From NCBI RefSeq assembly GCF_005886105.2, contig NZ_PNCO02000001.1, forward strand, positions 2,477,001 to 2,541,000: a stretch of DNA of 64,000 bases. The letters are read 5' to 3'. Origin of the DNA: Pseudoalteromonas galatheae. Lineage in GTDB: Bacteria > Pseudomonadota > Gammaproteobacteria > Enterobacterales > Alteromonadaceae. The first letter of the stretch is position 1; each line of letters opens with the position of its first letter. Below the pieces are notes generated by a model. The model was given only the letters and a program-made list of their open reading frames with translations. It ran no database searches and was not told the origin of the DNA. Shown here piece by piece: positions 35,892 through 44,526 of the stretch. A program made the translations under genes and the position numbers.

Positions 35892-38048
35892 ATGCAAACC
35901 AAAGCGCATCAATCTACAGCACTAGCTCTGATGTTATCACTCCTTTATTTTTCTCCAAATGCGGCAGCAGAAGTCGATCGCGACAATATTGAACGGATCA
36001 GTGTTGTTGGCCAGCCAATCAAGCGTAACTCGGGTCCCACAGGACTTGACCTTACTATTAAAGAAACCCCCCAATCTGTCACCGTTTTAAGTCACGATTA
36101 TATAAAAGACTTCGAACTTAATGACCTCGAAGATATCATGGTACAAGCAACTGGTATCTCAAGATACAAATTTGGAGCGGGTGATAATACTGAGTTTACC
36201 TCTCGTGGGTATCTCGTCAATGCCTTGGTCAAAGATGGTTTACCTACTTCAATTGCTGGACCACAAGAGAGTCGCCTAGACACTATTGTCTATGACCGAG
36301 TAGAGGTTCTTAGGGGCGCTGCTGGCTTGATGGCTGGCGCAGGACAACCATCAGCAACACTAAATGTTATCACCAAGCAACCAGATCGAGGCGGTTTTGT
36401 TGAAGTTGGTGCCGAGATTGGCTCTTGGAATAAAATGCGTACACATGTAGATGCAACCGGAGCTCTCACTAAAGATGAAGCATTGGCCGGACGAGTTATT
36501 CTTGCCTATGAGGAAAAAGATAGCTTCGTCGATAAAGAAAATAGTAACAAGATCGTTGCATACACTCAGTTGCATCATTATTTCTCTGAAGATACAGAAG
36601 CCTCGTTTAGTGTTCATTACCAAGACAATGAACTGAAACTATCGCCGTGGGGATTGCCAATTTTTTACTCTGATGGTAGCTCTGTTGAAATAGACAAGAA
36701 AACAAATTTATCCTCGCCAGATAGTTACAACGGCAATACCCACCAAAGTTATCATTTAAAATTATCTCACCAAATCAATTTAGATTGGGCACTTAACTTT
36801 GGCGCACAATACAGTAAAACAGAAGCTGACATTACCTTAACCTACTTTAGTGGAAACCCAAACAAAGAAACGGGCCTTGGTCTTCAAGGCGGTGATAGAC
36901 GTTGGATAGAAACCGTCGATGGGACTAATTTTATTTTGGGACTGGTTGGTCGATTTGAATTATTTAACCGATCGCACCAAGTAAATATCACCTATTTAAA
37001 TGCAGATTTTGAATCTACTGACGATCGCTTCGAAGAGTTGGATGAAAATGCGAGGACAATTTTTTATCCACTCCAATCGATTAATAACCTTCACCCTGCT
37101 GCTCATTTAACCGCAACCGATAAGCAATTCATTGGCTATTGGGACAAAGCAACAAAAGAGCAGAGTATCGCCCTTAGCAGTAAATTAACGTTAACAGATG
37201 ACCTTCACGCTATTCTAGGCGTCAAATTCTTCGATTATGAACGCACCAACGAGCGTGATTTTGCTTGGAGCGGATTCTCTAGCGATAAAGGTAAAGAAAC
37301 TGGTGAAAGCCTATATGTGGGGCTGGTTTACAATATCAATGATCAGATCAGCACGTATGCAAGTTACACCGACGCCTATGAGCCACAACTGGATAAAATA
37401 GATGTGAACTTAAAGCAATTAGCGCCGATCACAGCGCGAAACTTAGAAGTAGGTATCAAAACCACACTATGGGACGACAAGTTACGCTTAAATGTCGCTT
37501 ATTTTGATAGTTTAAAGGAAGACTTTGGTGTTGTTATCCCCGAATATGCGAATGAGCGACCAGCTAGGTATCGACCCGTTGATGGTGCAGAGGCTGATGG
37601 ATTTGAAGTTGAATTAGAAGCAAAGCTAACAGAAGATTGGCAAGCAAACTTTGGTTACAGTGATTTCGATGTTGTCGACGAAAATGGTGAAGATATTAAC
37701 TTGTACGCACCAAGAAAGACGCTCAATGCAAGTACTAAATATACTTATGGGGCTTGGAACTTAGGCTTAAGTGCAACTTGGGATACAAACAGAAAAGTTG
37801 ATATTTTAAACGTTCCTGGTGTTGACCTTGGACTGCCAACAGGTGGCCGTCGAGGCGCAGTGCGCGCTGAGCTTGATAGCCAGCTTTTACTTAATGCACA
37901 CATCAAATATCAATACTCTAGCCAGCTTAGCGTAAAACTAAATATCAGCAATTTAACAGATGAGACGTTTTACGACACGTACGGTTTCGTACCTAAAAAA
38001 TATAACGAGCCTAGAGCATACAATTTAAGTATGGAATACCTGTTTTAA
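35892..38048 (+). CDS. TonB-dependent siderophore receptor (FhuE/FoxA-type)
   Basis: This is a 718-residue outer-membrane receptor. The signal peptide ends near NAAAEV. ISVVGQPI is a short TonB-box-like region. The plug domain (about 50-160) contains KETPQSVTVLSHDYI, typical of TIGR01783 siderophore receptors, and VYDRVEVLRGAAGLMAGAGQPSATLNVITKQP. A 22-strand barrel follows, ending YNLSMEYLF with a terminal aromatic residue. AGGAAAGGAA precedes the ATG. The likely ligand class is hydroxamate or a similar ferric siderophore, by family only. Confidence 0.92.
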   Translation: MQTKAHQSTALALMLSLLYFSPNAAAEVDRDNIERISVVGQPIKRNSGPTGLDLTIKETPQSVTVLSHDYIKDFELNDLEDIMVQATGISRYKFGAGDNTEFTSRGYLVNALVKDGLPTSIAGPQESRLDTIVYDRVEVLRGAAGLMAGAGQPSATLNVITKQPDRGGFVEVGAEIGSWNKMRTHVDATGALTKDEALAGRVILAYEEKDSFVDKENSNKIVAYTQLHHYFSEDTEASFSVHYQDNELKLSPWGLPIFYSDGSSVEIDKKTNLSSPDSYNGNTHQSYHLKLSHQINLDWALNFGAQYSKTEADITLTYFSGNPNKETGLGLQGGDRRWIETVDGTNFILGLVGRFELFNRSHQVNITYLNADFESTDDRFEELDENARTIFYPLQSINNLHPAAHLTATDKQFIGYWDKATKEQSIALSSKLTLTDDLHAILGVKFFDYERTNERDFAWSGFSSDKGKETGESLYVGLVYNINDQISTYASYTDAYEPQLDKIDVNLKQLAPITARNLEVGIKTTLWDDKLRLNVAYFDSLKEDFGVVIPEYANERPARYRPVDGAEADGFEVELEAKLTEDWQANFGYSDFDVVDENGEDINLYAPRKTLNASTKYTYGAWNLGLSATWDTNRKVDILNVPGVDLGLPTGGRRGAVRAELDSQLLLNAHIKYQYSSQLSVKLNISNLTDETFYDTYGFVPKKYNEPRAYNLSMEYLF

Positions 38049-38118
38049 CACAAAACAGTAGGGCCTGGGTTAGCAACTTATTTCAGGCTTGGTTAGGTAT
38101 GCAAAACGCTTAAATATA

Positions 38119-38150
38119 TAGAGCGGGTTTATGGACAAAACCCGCTCTAT
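38119..38150. terminator. Terminator between siderophore receptor and chemoreceptor
   Basis: TAGAGCGGGTTT pairs with AAACCCGCTCTA around an 8-base loop between two convergent genes. The T tracts on both sides are short. Confidence 0.7.
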
Positions 38151-38232
38151 TCTAGCCCCAAATAATCAGCTTCATTGTGGTTTCTGACTTTAGCGCAAAA
38201 CCTCTTAAGTTAATTATCAAGTAAAGCCATCA

Positions 38233-39858
38233 TTAAACCTTGAATACCAGTACTTGACTGTTTAGTTTTTCAGCGAGCGCTTCTAAATCATTACTTACAT
38301 CTGCGTTACTTTGTGCATTGCGAGTAATTTCAGAAATACTACTACTGAAGTCGTTTATGTTTTCACTTATTTCCGCAACCACCGTTGTTTGCTCTTCTGT
38401 CGCAGTTGAAACCTGAATGTTCATACCGACGATTTCATCTACCGCCTTGTCTATGTCGGTCATGATTTGAGCTGACTCATTAGCCCTATCCACTCCAGCT
38501 GCAGCGCTCGATTGCGCACTTTCCATGGATGACACTGCGTTTTGTGCCATGCCTTGTAACTTACTGATCATATCCCGGATCGATTCTGTGGCTTTTTGAG
38601 TATTGTGTGCCAACTGCCTGACTTCATCAGCAACAACTGCAAAGCCTCGGCCGGACTCTCCAGCCCTCGCAGCTTCAATTGCAGCGTTCAATGCCAACAG
38701 ATTTGTTTGTTCTGCAACGCCTTGGATCATTAACACAACTTGGTTGATTTCATTAGACTGATCGTTCAATGCTTTAATCAACTGTGCATTATCCCCAACC
38801 TCATTAGCTAGGCGCTCAATAGCCTGAATATTTTGCGATATTACACTCATTCCTTGTTTCGCTAGCTTACCCGACATCTCAGCCTTGTTCGCAGTGTTCA
38901 TCGCGCTATGTGCAACCTCCTGTATTGCACTACTCATTTCCGTCGCCGCAGTGGCTATCATCACCGTTTGCTGTTCCTGCTCTTGTGACGTACCAGCAAT
39001 TGACTGGCTAATTCCATTTAGCTCATTGGACGTAGAAGAAAGGCTATTTACCATAGTAACTAGATTAGTGACTAGTTCATGTAAGCTCGACACCATAGTA
39101 TTAAAATCATTACCTATCTCACTCAATTCATCTTCCCCTTCAATCACTACACGCTGAGTTAAGTCGGCATCTTTTGCGATATTACCAATGCGTAAACGCA
39201 GACGATTGAGTGGCTCATTGATTGATCTGAATATCAGCATACCAATCACTACCATAACTATCACAATGATGAAGGATGACGCGATCATGGCTGTTTTGGT
39301 TGCACTGGCTTCTGAGCGTCCCTTATCTCTCAGCGAACTTGCTTCGGCAAGCTGTAATTCAATCAACGCATTATAACTCTCACTTAAAGGGTCAAATACG
39401 GCGTAAAGGTCATGCACAAATTTATCGTAGGGAATTTCTTCAAATGTATTGGCATTTACTCTGCTGGTGTAATCAGCCAACAACTGTTTAACGGTCAGTT
39501 CTGCAGCCTCAACCTCTTTGACAAGCTCTCGTTCTTCATTTGTCAAATCGGTCGATAAATATTGTCGCCATTCTTTTTCCGCAACCTTCTTCGCTTCGTC
39601 GATTTGCTTTAATGCAGCGCTATTTGAGAGTTGATGACCTCGTAACTTATGAAAAGTATCAACAATAACCACCGCATAGTTATCTGACACCACTTTTATT
39701 TGCCTAAGTGGTACAACTCTGTCGTCATAGATATGGTCAATGTAGCTGATAAGGTTGGATAATGTTCCGATGGTGAAGATGGTAGCAAGAATAAAAAACA
39801 CAGCAGGTATGCCCGAAAGCGACAACAATCTGCTTTTAACTGAAACCCTATTTAGCAT
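38233..39858 (-). CDS. Methyl-accepting chemotaxis protein
   Basis: The protein has 541 residues from the ATG at 39858; a TTG 15 codons upstream is less likely. One N-terminal membrane helix (about 10-35), a periplasmic four-helix-bundle sensor (about 40-185), a second helix (about 188-210), a HAMP domain and a signalling domain follow. The tip is [35 protein letters not shown]. No CheR-tether pentapeptide is seen at the C-terminus. The ligand is unknown. Confidence 0.92.
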   Translation of the reverse strand: MLNRVSVKSRLLSLSGIPAVFFILATIFTIGTLSNLISYIDHIYDDRVVPLRQIKVVSDNYAVVIVDTFHKLRGHQLSNSAALKQIDEAKKVAEKEWRQYLSTDLTNEERELVKEVEAAELTVKQLLADYTSRVNANTFEEIPYDKFVHDLYAVFDPLSESYNALIELQLAEASSLRDKGRSEASATKTAMIASSFIIVIVMVVIGMLIFRSINEPLNRLRLRIGNIAKDADLTQRVVIEGEDELSEIGNDFNTMVSSLHELVTNLVTMVNSLSSTSNELNGISQSIAGTSQEQEQQTVMIATAATEMSSAIQEVAHSAMNTANKAEMSGKLAKQGMSVISQNIQAIERLANEVGDNAQLIKALNDQSNEINQVVLMIQGVAEQTNLLALNAAIEAARAGESGRGFAVVADEVRQLAHNTQKATESIRDMISKLQGMAQNAVSSMESAQSSAAAGVDRANESAQIMTDIDKAVDEIVGMNIQVSTATEEQTTVVAEISENINDFSSSISEITRNAQSNADVSNDLEALAEKLNSQVLVFKV

Positions 39859-40013
39859 AGTCTGATTTTTATTAAGTGAACATAGAAATAAAGTATTACT
39901 CAAAGTTCGTATATTACAATGATAAATGTAAATAAAGCGGCTCGTTTTTGACGTACATCACACTTCTTCGATGTATCTTCTGGTTGTATAAGTTTGATTT
40001 TTATATCTATTAT

Positions 40014-40050
40014 AAAAAAAGAGGAGAAGCTTTGGGGCTTCTCCTCTTTT
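40014..40050 (-). terminator. Rho-independent terminator of the PA2169-DUF1328-lipoprotein unit
   Basis: GAGGAGAAGC and GCTTCTCCTC form a 10-bp stem around a 6-base loop, with seven A on the left side, giving a T run on the minus strand. It ends the minus-strand unit that begins at about 40990. Confidence 0.88.
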
Positions 40051-40074
40051 ATTCCACGTCGAAACTATACTCAC

Positions 40075-40269
40075 TTAGCACTCTTCGTTTTCAGCGTTCA
40101 GGTTCTCTTTTACGTCTTCACAAGCGTCTTCTACGCTATTTTCGACTTCTTGAACTGTTTCATCGAAGCGTTCGCCGGCATCTTCCGCTGGACCTTCACT
40201 ACAACCAAATAGTGCTAAAATTGAAACAAAACCAAATGCTTTTGCTAATGTAATTGCTGAATTCATCAT
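40075..40269 (-). CDS. Small acidic lipoprotein
   Basis: This is a 64-residue lipoprotein. The signal peptide ends in LALFGC, a lipobox with Cys23 as the lipidated residue. The mature part is highly acidic (GPAEDAGERFDETVQEVENSV) and ends with two cysteines. Similar lipoproteins of Alteromonadales are recalled beside DUF1328 genes. It is the last gene of a minus-strand unit controlled by a sigma-54-type promoter. Confidence 0.78.
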   Translation of the reverse strand: MMNSAITLAKAFGFVSILALFGCSEGPAEDAGERFDETVQEVENSVEDACEDVKENLNAENEEC

Positions 40270-40307
40270 AATCTATCTCCTAAACCGTTTTTTGCGTTAA
40301 ATCCCTT

Positions 40308-40475
40308 TTACCTGGGAGCTCGTGCTTTGCCAAAAATAAATGAAATAATCATAAAGGCGATAAACACAAAGAATAGAATTTTCGCCATTCCAGCCGCAGC
40401 GCCTGCGATTCCTGTGAAACCTAGCACAGCTGCGACAAGTGCTAGGAATAAAAACATTACAGCCCAACTTAACAT
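40308..40475 (-). CDS. DUF1328 (YtjA-type) small membrane protein
   Basis: This is a 55-residue protein with two membrane helices: [20 protein letters not shown] and [19 protein letters not shown], and a turn rich in Gly and Ala. The start is supported by AAGGAGG five bases before the ATG. DUF1328 members of E. coli (YtjA) are stress-type membrane peptides of unknown function. It lies between the PA2169-type gene and the lipoprotein. Confidence 0.9.
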   Translation of the reverse strand: MLSWAVMFLFLALVAAVLGFTGIAGAAAGMAKILFFVFIAFMIISFIFGKARAPR

Positions 40476-40485
40476 AACGTCCTCC

Positions 40486-40932
40486 TTAGGCAGTCAGCTC
40501 TTGCAACTGCTTCATTTGATCGTGACAAGCTTGCATTCTGGTTTGAATTTGCAGTAATACACTCTTGCATTTTGGTGGAAGGTCTTTACTTAGCGCTTTA
40601 TCAAGCTTGCTTAACACTTTGTCTTCCACTTCTTCTAGTTGCGAAATATAGGTGTGCTCTTTATCTGTGCTCACCATGCCAATCAGCTTGGTGTATGACT
40701 CTCGAATGTCGATGCTAAGCGCTGAATCAGTCTCGATTTCACCTTCGTCGATAAGAACAAATGGTTGTAGATCCGAAATTGCTTGCGCTTTATCTACAAT
40801 CATTTGGTCAAATACTCGGTTTAATTCGATATTATCTAGCTTCTTTTTAGCTTCGGTGTAAAAATCAACACCACCATTTAATACTTTAATGAGCTCTTTT
40901 ACCGGCTCCATATCGTAATTTGAATCTGCCAT
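40486..40932 (-). CDS. PA2169-type four-helix-bundle protein (DUF2383)
   Basis: This is a 148-residue cytoplasmic protein made of four long helices. The N-terminal [21 protein letters not shown] and the pattern of Cys/His near the C-terminus (ACHDQMKQL) fit the PA2169/DUF2383 ferritin-like family. The family is linked to stress response in Pseudomonas. AAGGAG precedes the ATG, and a sigma-54-type promoter lies about 70-86 bp upstream. Confidence 0.85.
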   Translation of the reverse strand: MADSNYDMEPVKELIKVLNGGVDFYTEAKKKLDNIELNRVFDQMIVDKAQAISDLQPFVLIDEGEIETDSALSIDIRESYTKLIGMVSTDKEHTYISQLEEVEDKVLSKLDKALSKDLPPKCKSVLLQIQTRMQACHDQMKQLQELTA

Positions 40933-41002
40933 AAATAACTCCTTTCGTTTAAATATTTAATAAGTGCGTTTTGCAAATATTATCTTCTGTCAACTTTACT
41001 GA

Positions 41003-41018
41003 TGCAGTTTAGATGCCA
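41003..41018 (-). promoter_or_regulatory. Sigma-54 promoter of PA2169-DUF1328-lipoprotein unit
   Basis: On the minus strand TGGCATCTAAACTGCA has the obligatory GG-N10-GC spacing and matches most of TGGCAC-N5-TTGCA. Transcription would start near 40991. An imperfect repeat TTACA-N7-TGTAA at 41080-41096 lies 62-78 bp upstream and may be an activator site. Confidence 0.65.
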
Positions 41019-41097
41019 AAATATAAACCTTTATTTTTTAAGACTTTTTAATCTGACCGTGTACAGACAGGTGAAAATATTACAAGCTAGGTGTAAA

Positions 41098-41988
41098 TTA
41101 TTCCTGTGATAATTGCTCACTCAAGGTCGCGCTTCCCTTTGCATTGAAGTCCAGGGTTCTAATTGGGAAAGGAATTAAGATATCGTTATCAGCTAACACA
41201 CGATTAATGGTGCAAATTGCTTTGTGCCTGACCACCATAAAGCCGGGATCTGCTGGATAGTCTATCCAAAACCACACGAGAAGATTGATAGAACTATCAC
41301 CAAAAGACTCGGCATAGACATCCGTTTCTTTTTGGTTTACCACAAAATCAAGCTTATTAATTGCCTCGACAATCACCTCTCGAGCTTGCTCTGGGTCGTC
41401 CGCATAGGAGATACCAAAAGGTACTTCTATTCTTCGCTTGCCAAGTTTAGTGTAATTTTGTAGTTCATTTTTAAAGAGAATTTTGTTGGGAATATAAGAC
41501 AGTTGGCCGTAAAAGTTCTCTACTAAGGTATTTCTCAAATTGATTTTGCTTACCGTACCAAAGCAATCCTTGGTTCTTATAATATCACCGACCATAAAAG
41601 GTTTTCTGACTCCCATCACAAATCCAGCAATGAGGTTCTCTGTCATGTCTTGGAATGCAAAGCCAATGGCAAGGCCTATGATCCCAGCCCCAGCCAACAA
41701 TGACATCACGGCGCCTGATAGTTTCACGATATCTAGGGCAAAGAAAATCCCGATAGCAATAATAGAAACTTTAAATATAGAGCTAATAAGAGAAGCGACT
41801 TGTTCGGTCTTTATTGCTTTTCTTATCGCTTTAGAAAACCAAACAGATGATATTTTAGCTAGAATCGTAAAAAATATGATAACCATTAAGGCTAGGATCA
41901 TATTGGGCAATAATTGCACACCAGATTCAAGCCAAGCGATTAACTTATCATTAATTAATGTCCAAAACTTTTCTAAGTTCATAATCAC
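41098..41988 (-). CDS. MscS-family mechanosensitive channel
   Basis: This is a 296-residue inner-membrane channel. Three membrane helices (about 28-48, 68-90, 90-115) precede the MscS beta domain. The pore helix contains AGAGIIGLAIGFAFQDMTENLIAGF, close to the E. coli MscS pattern, and the stretch RTKDCFGTVSKINLRNTLVENF follows. It likely opens on hypo-osmotic shock. Start codons at 41988 (GTG) and 41982 (ATG) are both possible. Confidence 0.93.
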   Translation of the reverse strand: MIMNLEKFWTLINDKLIAWLESGVQLLPNMILALMVIIFFTILAKISSVWFSKAIRKAIKTEQVASLISSIFKVSIIAIGIFFALDIVKLSGAVMSLLAGAGIIGLAIGFAFQDMTENLIAGFVMGVRKPFMVGDIIRTKDCFGTVSKINLRNTLVENFYGQLSYIPNKILFKNELQNYTKLGKRRIEVPFGISYADDPEQAREVIVEAINKLDFVVNQKETDVYAESFGDSSINLLVWFWIDYPADPGFMVVRHKAICTINRVLADNDILIPFPIRTLDFNAKGSATLSEQLSQE

Positions 41989-42021
41989 ACATTCCTATAT
42001 AAGTACTAAACAAAGTTAGGA

Positions 42022-42037
42022 TGCAGTAATCATTCCT
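42022..42037 (-). promoter_or_regulatory. Weak sigma-54-like promoter of the MscS gene
   Basis: On the minus strand AGGAATGATTACTGCA keeps GG-N10-GC and the same CTGCA -12 element as two nearby promoters, but its -24 element is poor. It would start transcription about 20 bp before the MscS start codon. Confidence 0.35.
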
Positions 42038-42072
42038 AGCTATATTAATTAGCGGTTCATTAAAAAGGTAAT

Positions 42073-42087
42073 TATTACAAAGTAATA
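42073..42087. promoter_or_regulatory. TATTAC-AAA-GTAATA repeat between MscS and BON genes
   Basis: This is a perfect inverted repeat with 6-bp arms, 79 bp before the -24 element of the BON-gene sigma-54 promoter. It lies between two divergent sigma-54-type promoters and may be a shared activator site. The AT-rich context makes chance occurrence possible. Confidence 0.35.
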
Positions 42088-42165
42088 TACACATTTTCTC
42101 GGTAAATTCTTCCTTCCTGTTTCCTATAAAAATATAAACCCCTTAATTTTCAATAAATTAAAAAC

Positions 42166-42181
42166 TGGCACAACAGCTGCA
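42166..42181 (+). promoter_or_regulatory. Sigma-54 promoter of the BON-domain gene
   Basis: TGGCACAACAGCTGCA has the GG-N10-GC spacing of a -24/-12 promoter and a full TGGCAC element. Transcription would start near 42192, leaving a 27-nt leader before the ATG at 42219. Confidence 0.72.
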
Positions 42182-42218
42182 ATAAGTAATTCGACTACGA
42201 AATTAAAGGAGTTTCATT

Positions 42219-42782
42219 ATGAAAAAGACATTAATTGCAACTGTACTTGTATCTTCACTTACTACTGCTTCAGCATTCGCCGCTGATAACTCTTGGGAAA
42301 AGGAGGCAAGTGATGCTTGGATCGATGGTAAAGCAGAAGCTACGCTGCTTTTCAACGGTGAATTGAACAGCTTCGACATTAATACTGACGTGAAAAATGG
42401 TGTTGTTGTACTTACAGGTAAAGTCGAACATTCAGTAGATAAAAAGTTAGCTGAAGAGCTTGTACTAGGTATCGACGGCGTAAAAGAAGTGAAAAATGAC
42501 CTGACAATTGTAGAAATGTCAGATGAGCGCAAAAAAGAGCGTAATTATGAGAGCGACAGCGGATTTACTGACGCAAAAATCGCAACGGTAATTAAGTCTC
42601 GTTACCTGTTCGACACTGACGTAGATGGCACTGACATTGATGTTGATGTTGAAGGTTTAGTCGTAACGTTAAACGGTCACGTTGGCAGCGAAGCCGAGCG
42701 CAAGCTTGCTGTTCAAATCGCGAAAAATGCTAATGACGTTAAGGATGTGAAAGATAACCTTCGTGTAACCAAAAAATCATAA
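42219..42782 (+). CDS. Periplasmic BON-domain protein (OsmY-like)
   Basis: This is a 187-residue protein with a signal peptide (cleavage near ASAFAADN). Two BON domains are present (about 32-100 and 115-185), each with the glycine-containing strand pattern: VVVLTGKVEHSVDKKLAEELV and LVVTLNGHVGSEAERKLAVQIA. OsmY-type proteins bind membranes and protect the periplasm under osmotic stress. AAAGGAG precedes the ATG. A hairpin separates it from the following barrel gene, which is likely co-transcribed. Confidence 0.92.
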   Translation: MKKTLIATVLVSSLTTASAFAADNSWEKEASDAWIDGKAEATLLFNGELNSFDINTDVKNGVVVLTGKVEHSVDKKLAEELVLGIDGVKEVKNDLTIVEMSDERKKERNYESDSGFTDAKIATVIKSRYLFDTDVDGTDIDVDVEGLVVTLNGHVGSEAERKLAVQIAKNANDVKDVKDNLRVTKKS

Positions 42783-42796
42783 GCCAATTTTAATCT

Positions 42797-42815
42797 GAGG
42801 GGGAATTTCCCCCTC
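42797..42815 (+). other. Intercistronic hairpin without T tract
   Basis: GAGGGGGAA and TTCCCCCTC form a perfect stem with almost no loop between the BON gene and the barrel gene. Without a T tract it may protect the upstream message or partly reduce downstream expression. Confidence 0.5.
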
Positions 42816-42844
42816 CCATACTTATATTGATTTAAGGAGTAAAG

Positions 42845-43420
42845 ATGAAACAATTAACTATTGCCGCTGCGCTACTAGCCTCTCTAGGTCTTGCATCTAC
42901 CGCTGCTCACGCGGAGTCTGATTTTGGACTAGATGATTATAAAATTTACACTGGTATCGGCTACGGCCAATACTCTTTCCAATGGGAAGATCGTGAGAAC
43001 GACACCTCGTTCGACGATGACTCTTCTATGTTAAAAGCTTACGTGGGTACTAAAATCAATCCATATTGGAGCTTTGAGCTTGCCTACGAAAACTTCGACG
43101 AAGCAAGTGACATTGACAACTCCGCTGAAATCGACGGTATTTCTTTGTCGACGCGTATCTCAGCCCCATTAAATGAGCATTTCTCGGTATATGCAAAAGG
43201 TGGCTGGCTTGAGTGGGATGCTGATATCTACGCGGATATTCCAGCTGTAGGCCGTGTTTCATCTAACCTTGAAGGTGGCGACTGGCTTTACGGTGCAGGC
43301 GTTGAGTTTCACCTGAATGAAAACATTAATATGCGTTTAGAATACACGCGTTATGAACTTGAAGACGATATCGACCCAGATATGGACGTAGCTGCCGTCT
43401 CTATCGAATATCAGTTTTAA
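42845..43420 (+). CDS. Outer-membrane beta-barrel protein
   Basis: This is a 191-residue protein with a signal peptide (cleavage near AAHAESDF). It has alternating amphipathic strands such as YKIYTGIGYGQYSFQWE and NMRLEYTRYELEDD, ending with VAAVSIEYQF, a C-terminal aromatic outer-membrane signal. The outline is the eight-stranded OmpA-like or porin-like barrel without a C-terminal peptidoglycan domain. It follows the BON gene by 62 bp and has its own terminator. Confidence 0.88.
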   Translation: MKQLTIAAALLASLGLASTAAHAESDFGLDDYKIYTGIGYGQYSFQWEDRENDTSFDDDSSMLKAYVGTKINPYWSFELAYENFDEASDIDNSAEIDGISLSTRISAPLNEHFSVYAKGGWLEWDADIYADIPAVGRVSSNLEGGDWLYGAGVEFHLNENINMRLEYTRYELEDDIDPDMDVAAVSIEYQF

Positions 43421-43793
43421 GCAGTAATTTTGGCTCCATAGTAGCCCCCAATTATTTCCCCTTTGACTCAGTCCTAGCTCTTCCACAAGAGCTTGGTTTC
43501 GGCGCTATCACTTGGTAGCGCCTTTTTTAGATTTCATTTTGGCATATTAAGTTACTCGCTATATGTTTCACTGTCCTCTACTTTTCAGCTCGGCTAATAT
43601 CCATTGAACAATTTTTTCTTTGAGCGGGCTTTGTCAACTCACTATCTTCTATCCTTGAGTCCACGTTAAACATCAATTAAACAGCCATGAAGCAGACTTG
43701 AAAATCTATTTTTTGTCACCACCTTAGAGCTGAATTAATACAACTAATACCGAGTTATAAGACCTGAATTACTATATTGAGCTTGGAGGTTAT
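43421..43793. other. Non-coding stretch before the small membrane protein
   Basis: Apart from the terminator at 43501-43528, I see no gene here. No GG-N10-GC promoter is visible on the plus strand, so the following small gene may use another type of promoter. Confidence 0.4.
43501..43528 (+). terminator. Rho-independent terminator of the barrel gene
   Basis: GGCGCTA pairs with TAGCGCC around an 8-base loop and is followed by TTTTTT. Confidence 0.9.
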
Positions 43794-43952
43794 ATGGAAT
43801 TGTCTCTCTATTTCGACTTTATGCTTTATATGTTGATCGGTATAAGTGCCGCACTGGGTTGCTTTGCTGTAGTAAATGTTTTTACAACGTGGGTCAGTAA
43901 AGTTCAATTCCGAAAGCATCGCTACCCGAACAACCACAGAGGGTTACAATAG
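43794..43952 (+). CDS. Small single-helix membrane protein
   Basis: This is a 52-residue reading frame with a strong ribosome binding site (GGAGG, four bases before the ATG). A hydrophobic helix at about 8-32 (FMLYMLIGISAALGCFAVV) is followed by a basic tail (KVQFRKHRYPNNHRG), so the C-terminus likely faces the cytoplasm. A longer reading frame on the opposite strand has no comparable start site. I do not recognise the family. It sits within the sigma-54-associated envelope gene cluster. Confidence 0.65.
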   Translation: MELSLYFDFMLYMLIGISAALGCFAVVNVFTTWVSKVQFRKHRYPNNHRGLQ

Positions 43953-44067
43953 CTTGGTCAATGGTTAGTGCCTTCTAGCAAGAAAATAGGGCACTAACCT
44001 TGCTCCAGCGGCAAGATTCAACCCTTACTCTCGCTACACGATACCCTGTACTTCTTCCATGAAATTT

Positions 44068-44082
44068 TTACAACCTTTGTAA
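44068..44082. promoter_or_regulatory. TTACA-N5-TGTAA repeat upstream of the YqjD-like operon
   Basis: This inverted repeat lies 61-75 bp before the -24 element of the strong sigma-54 promoter. It is the same kind of repeat seen near the other two sigma-54 promoters, though spacing of the arms varies (3 to 7 bases), which weakens the case. Confidence 0.35.
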
Positions 44083-44142
44083 CTACGTATCAATCCTGAA
44101 CAGAATGGATTATAAGCCACTGAATTTAAATCACTTTAATTA

Positions 44143-44158
44143 TGGCAAAGCCTTTGCA
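44143..44158 (+). promoter_or_regulatory. Sigma-54 promoter of the YqjD-YqjE-YqjK-like operon
   Basis: TGGCAAAGCCTTTGCA has GG-N10-GC, a near-perfect -24 element and a perfect TTGCA -12 element. Transcription would start near 44169, 26 nt before the ATG at 44195. Confidence 0.75.
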
Positions 44159-44194
44159 TTAGTAAGAGTGAACTAAACGAATAAGGAGTAGTTT

Positions 44195-44524
44195 ATGAGT
44201 AATCAAGCAAATCAAACACAAACAAGCAACACAGCTAAACCGCAGACAAATGGACACGATTCTAGCCATCCTGTTACGGATCAAATCGCAGACACATTGC
44301 ATGCCTCTGTAGATTCACTGCACGCTTCAGCTTCTCGCACTGAAACGTCGCTGCGAGAGAAGAGCCACAATTCAAGCGAAGCCATCGGTGCTAAGCGTAA
44401 AGAGTGGGAACGTGCGTGGAACACATCAGGTATCAAAAAGTATGCCACCGAAAATCCAGTAAAAACGGCTGGTATCGCATTTTCACTCGGTATGTTGGCA
44501 ACTATGCTATTAAGGAATAAGTAA
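44195..44524 (+). CDS. ElaB/YqjD/DUF883-like membrane-anchored protein
   Basis: The protein has 109 residues. A hydrophilic N-terminal half rich in Gln, Ser, Thr and His (about 1-60) is followed by a helical segment and a C-terminal membrane helix with glycine-zipper character (KTAGIAFSLGMLATMLLRNK). This is the layout of ElaB/YqjD, which anchor ribosomes to the membrane in stationary phase in E. coli. It is the first gene of a three-gene operon similar to E. coli yqjD-yqjE-yqjK and is preceded by a sigma-54 promoter. Confidence 0.82.
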   Translation: MSNQANQTQTSNTAKPQTNGHDSSHPVTDQIADTLHASVDSLHASASRTETSLREKSHNSSEAIGAKRKEWERAWNTSGIKKYATENPVKTAGIAFSLGMLATMLLRNK

Positions 44525-44526
44525 TC

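Noticed and set aside
41540..42019. 159-residue plus-strand reading frame
   Set aside because: It is a shadow of the MscS channel gene and does not resemble any protein.
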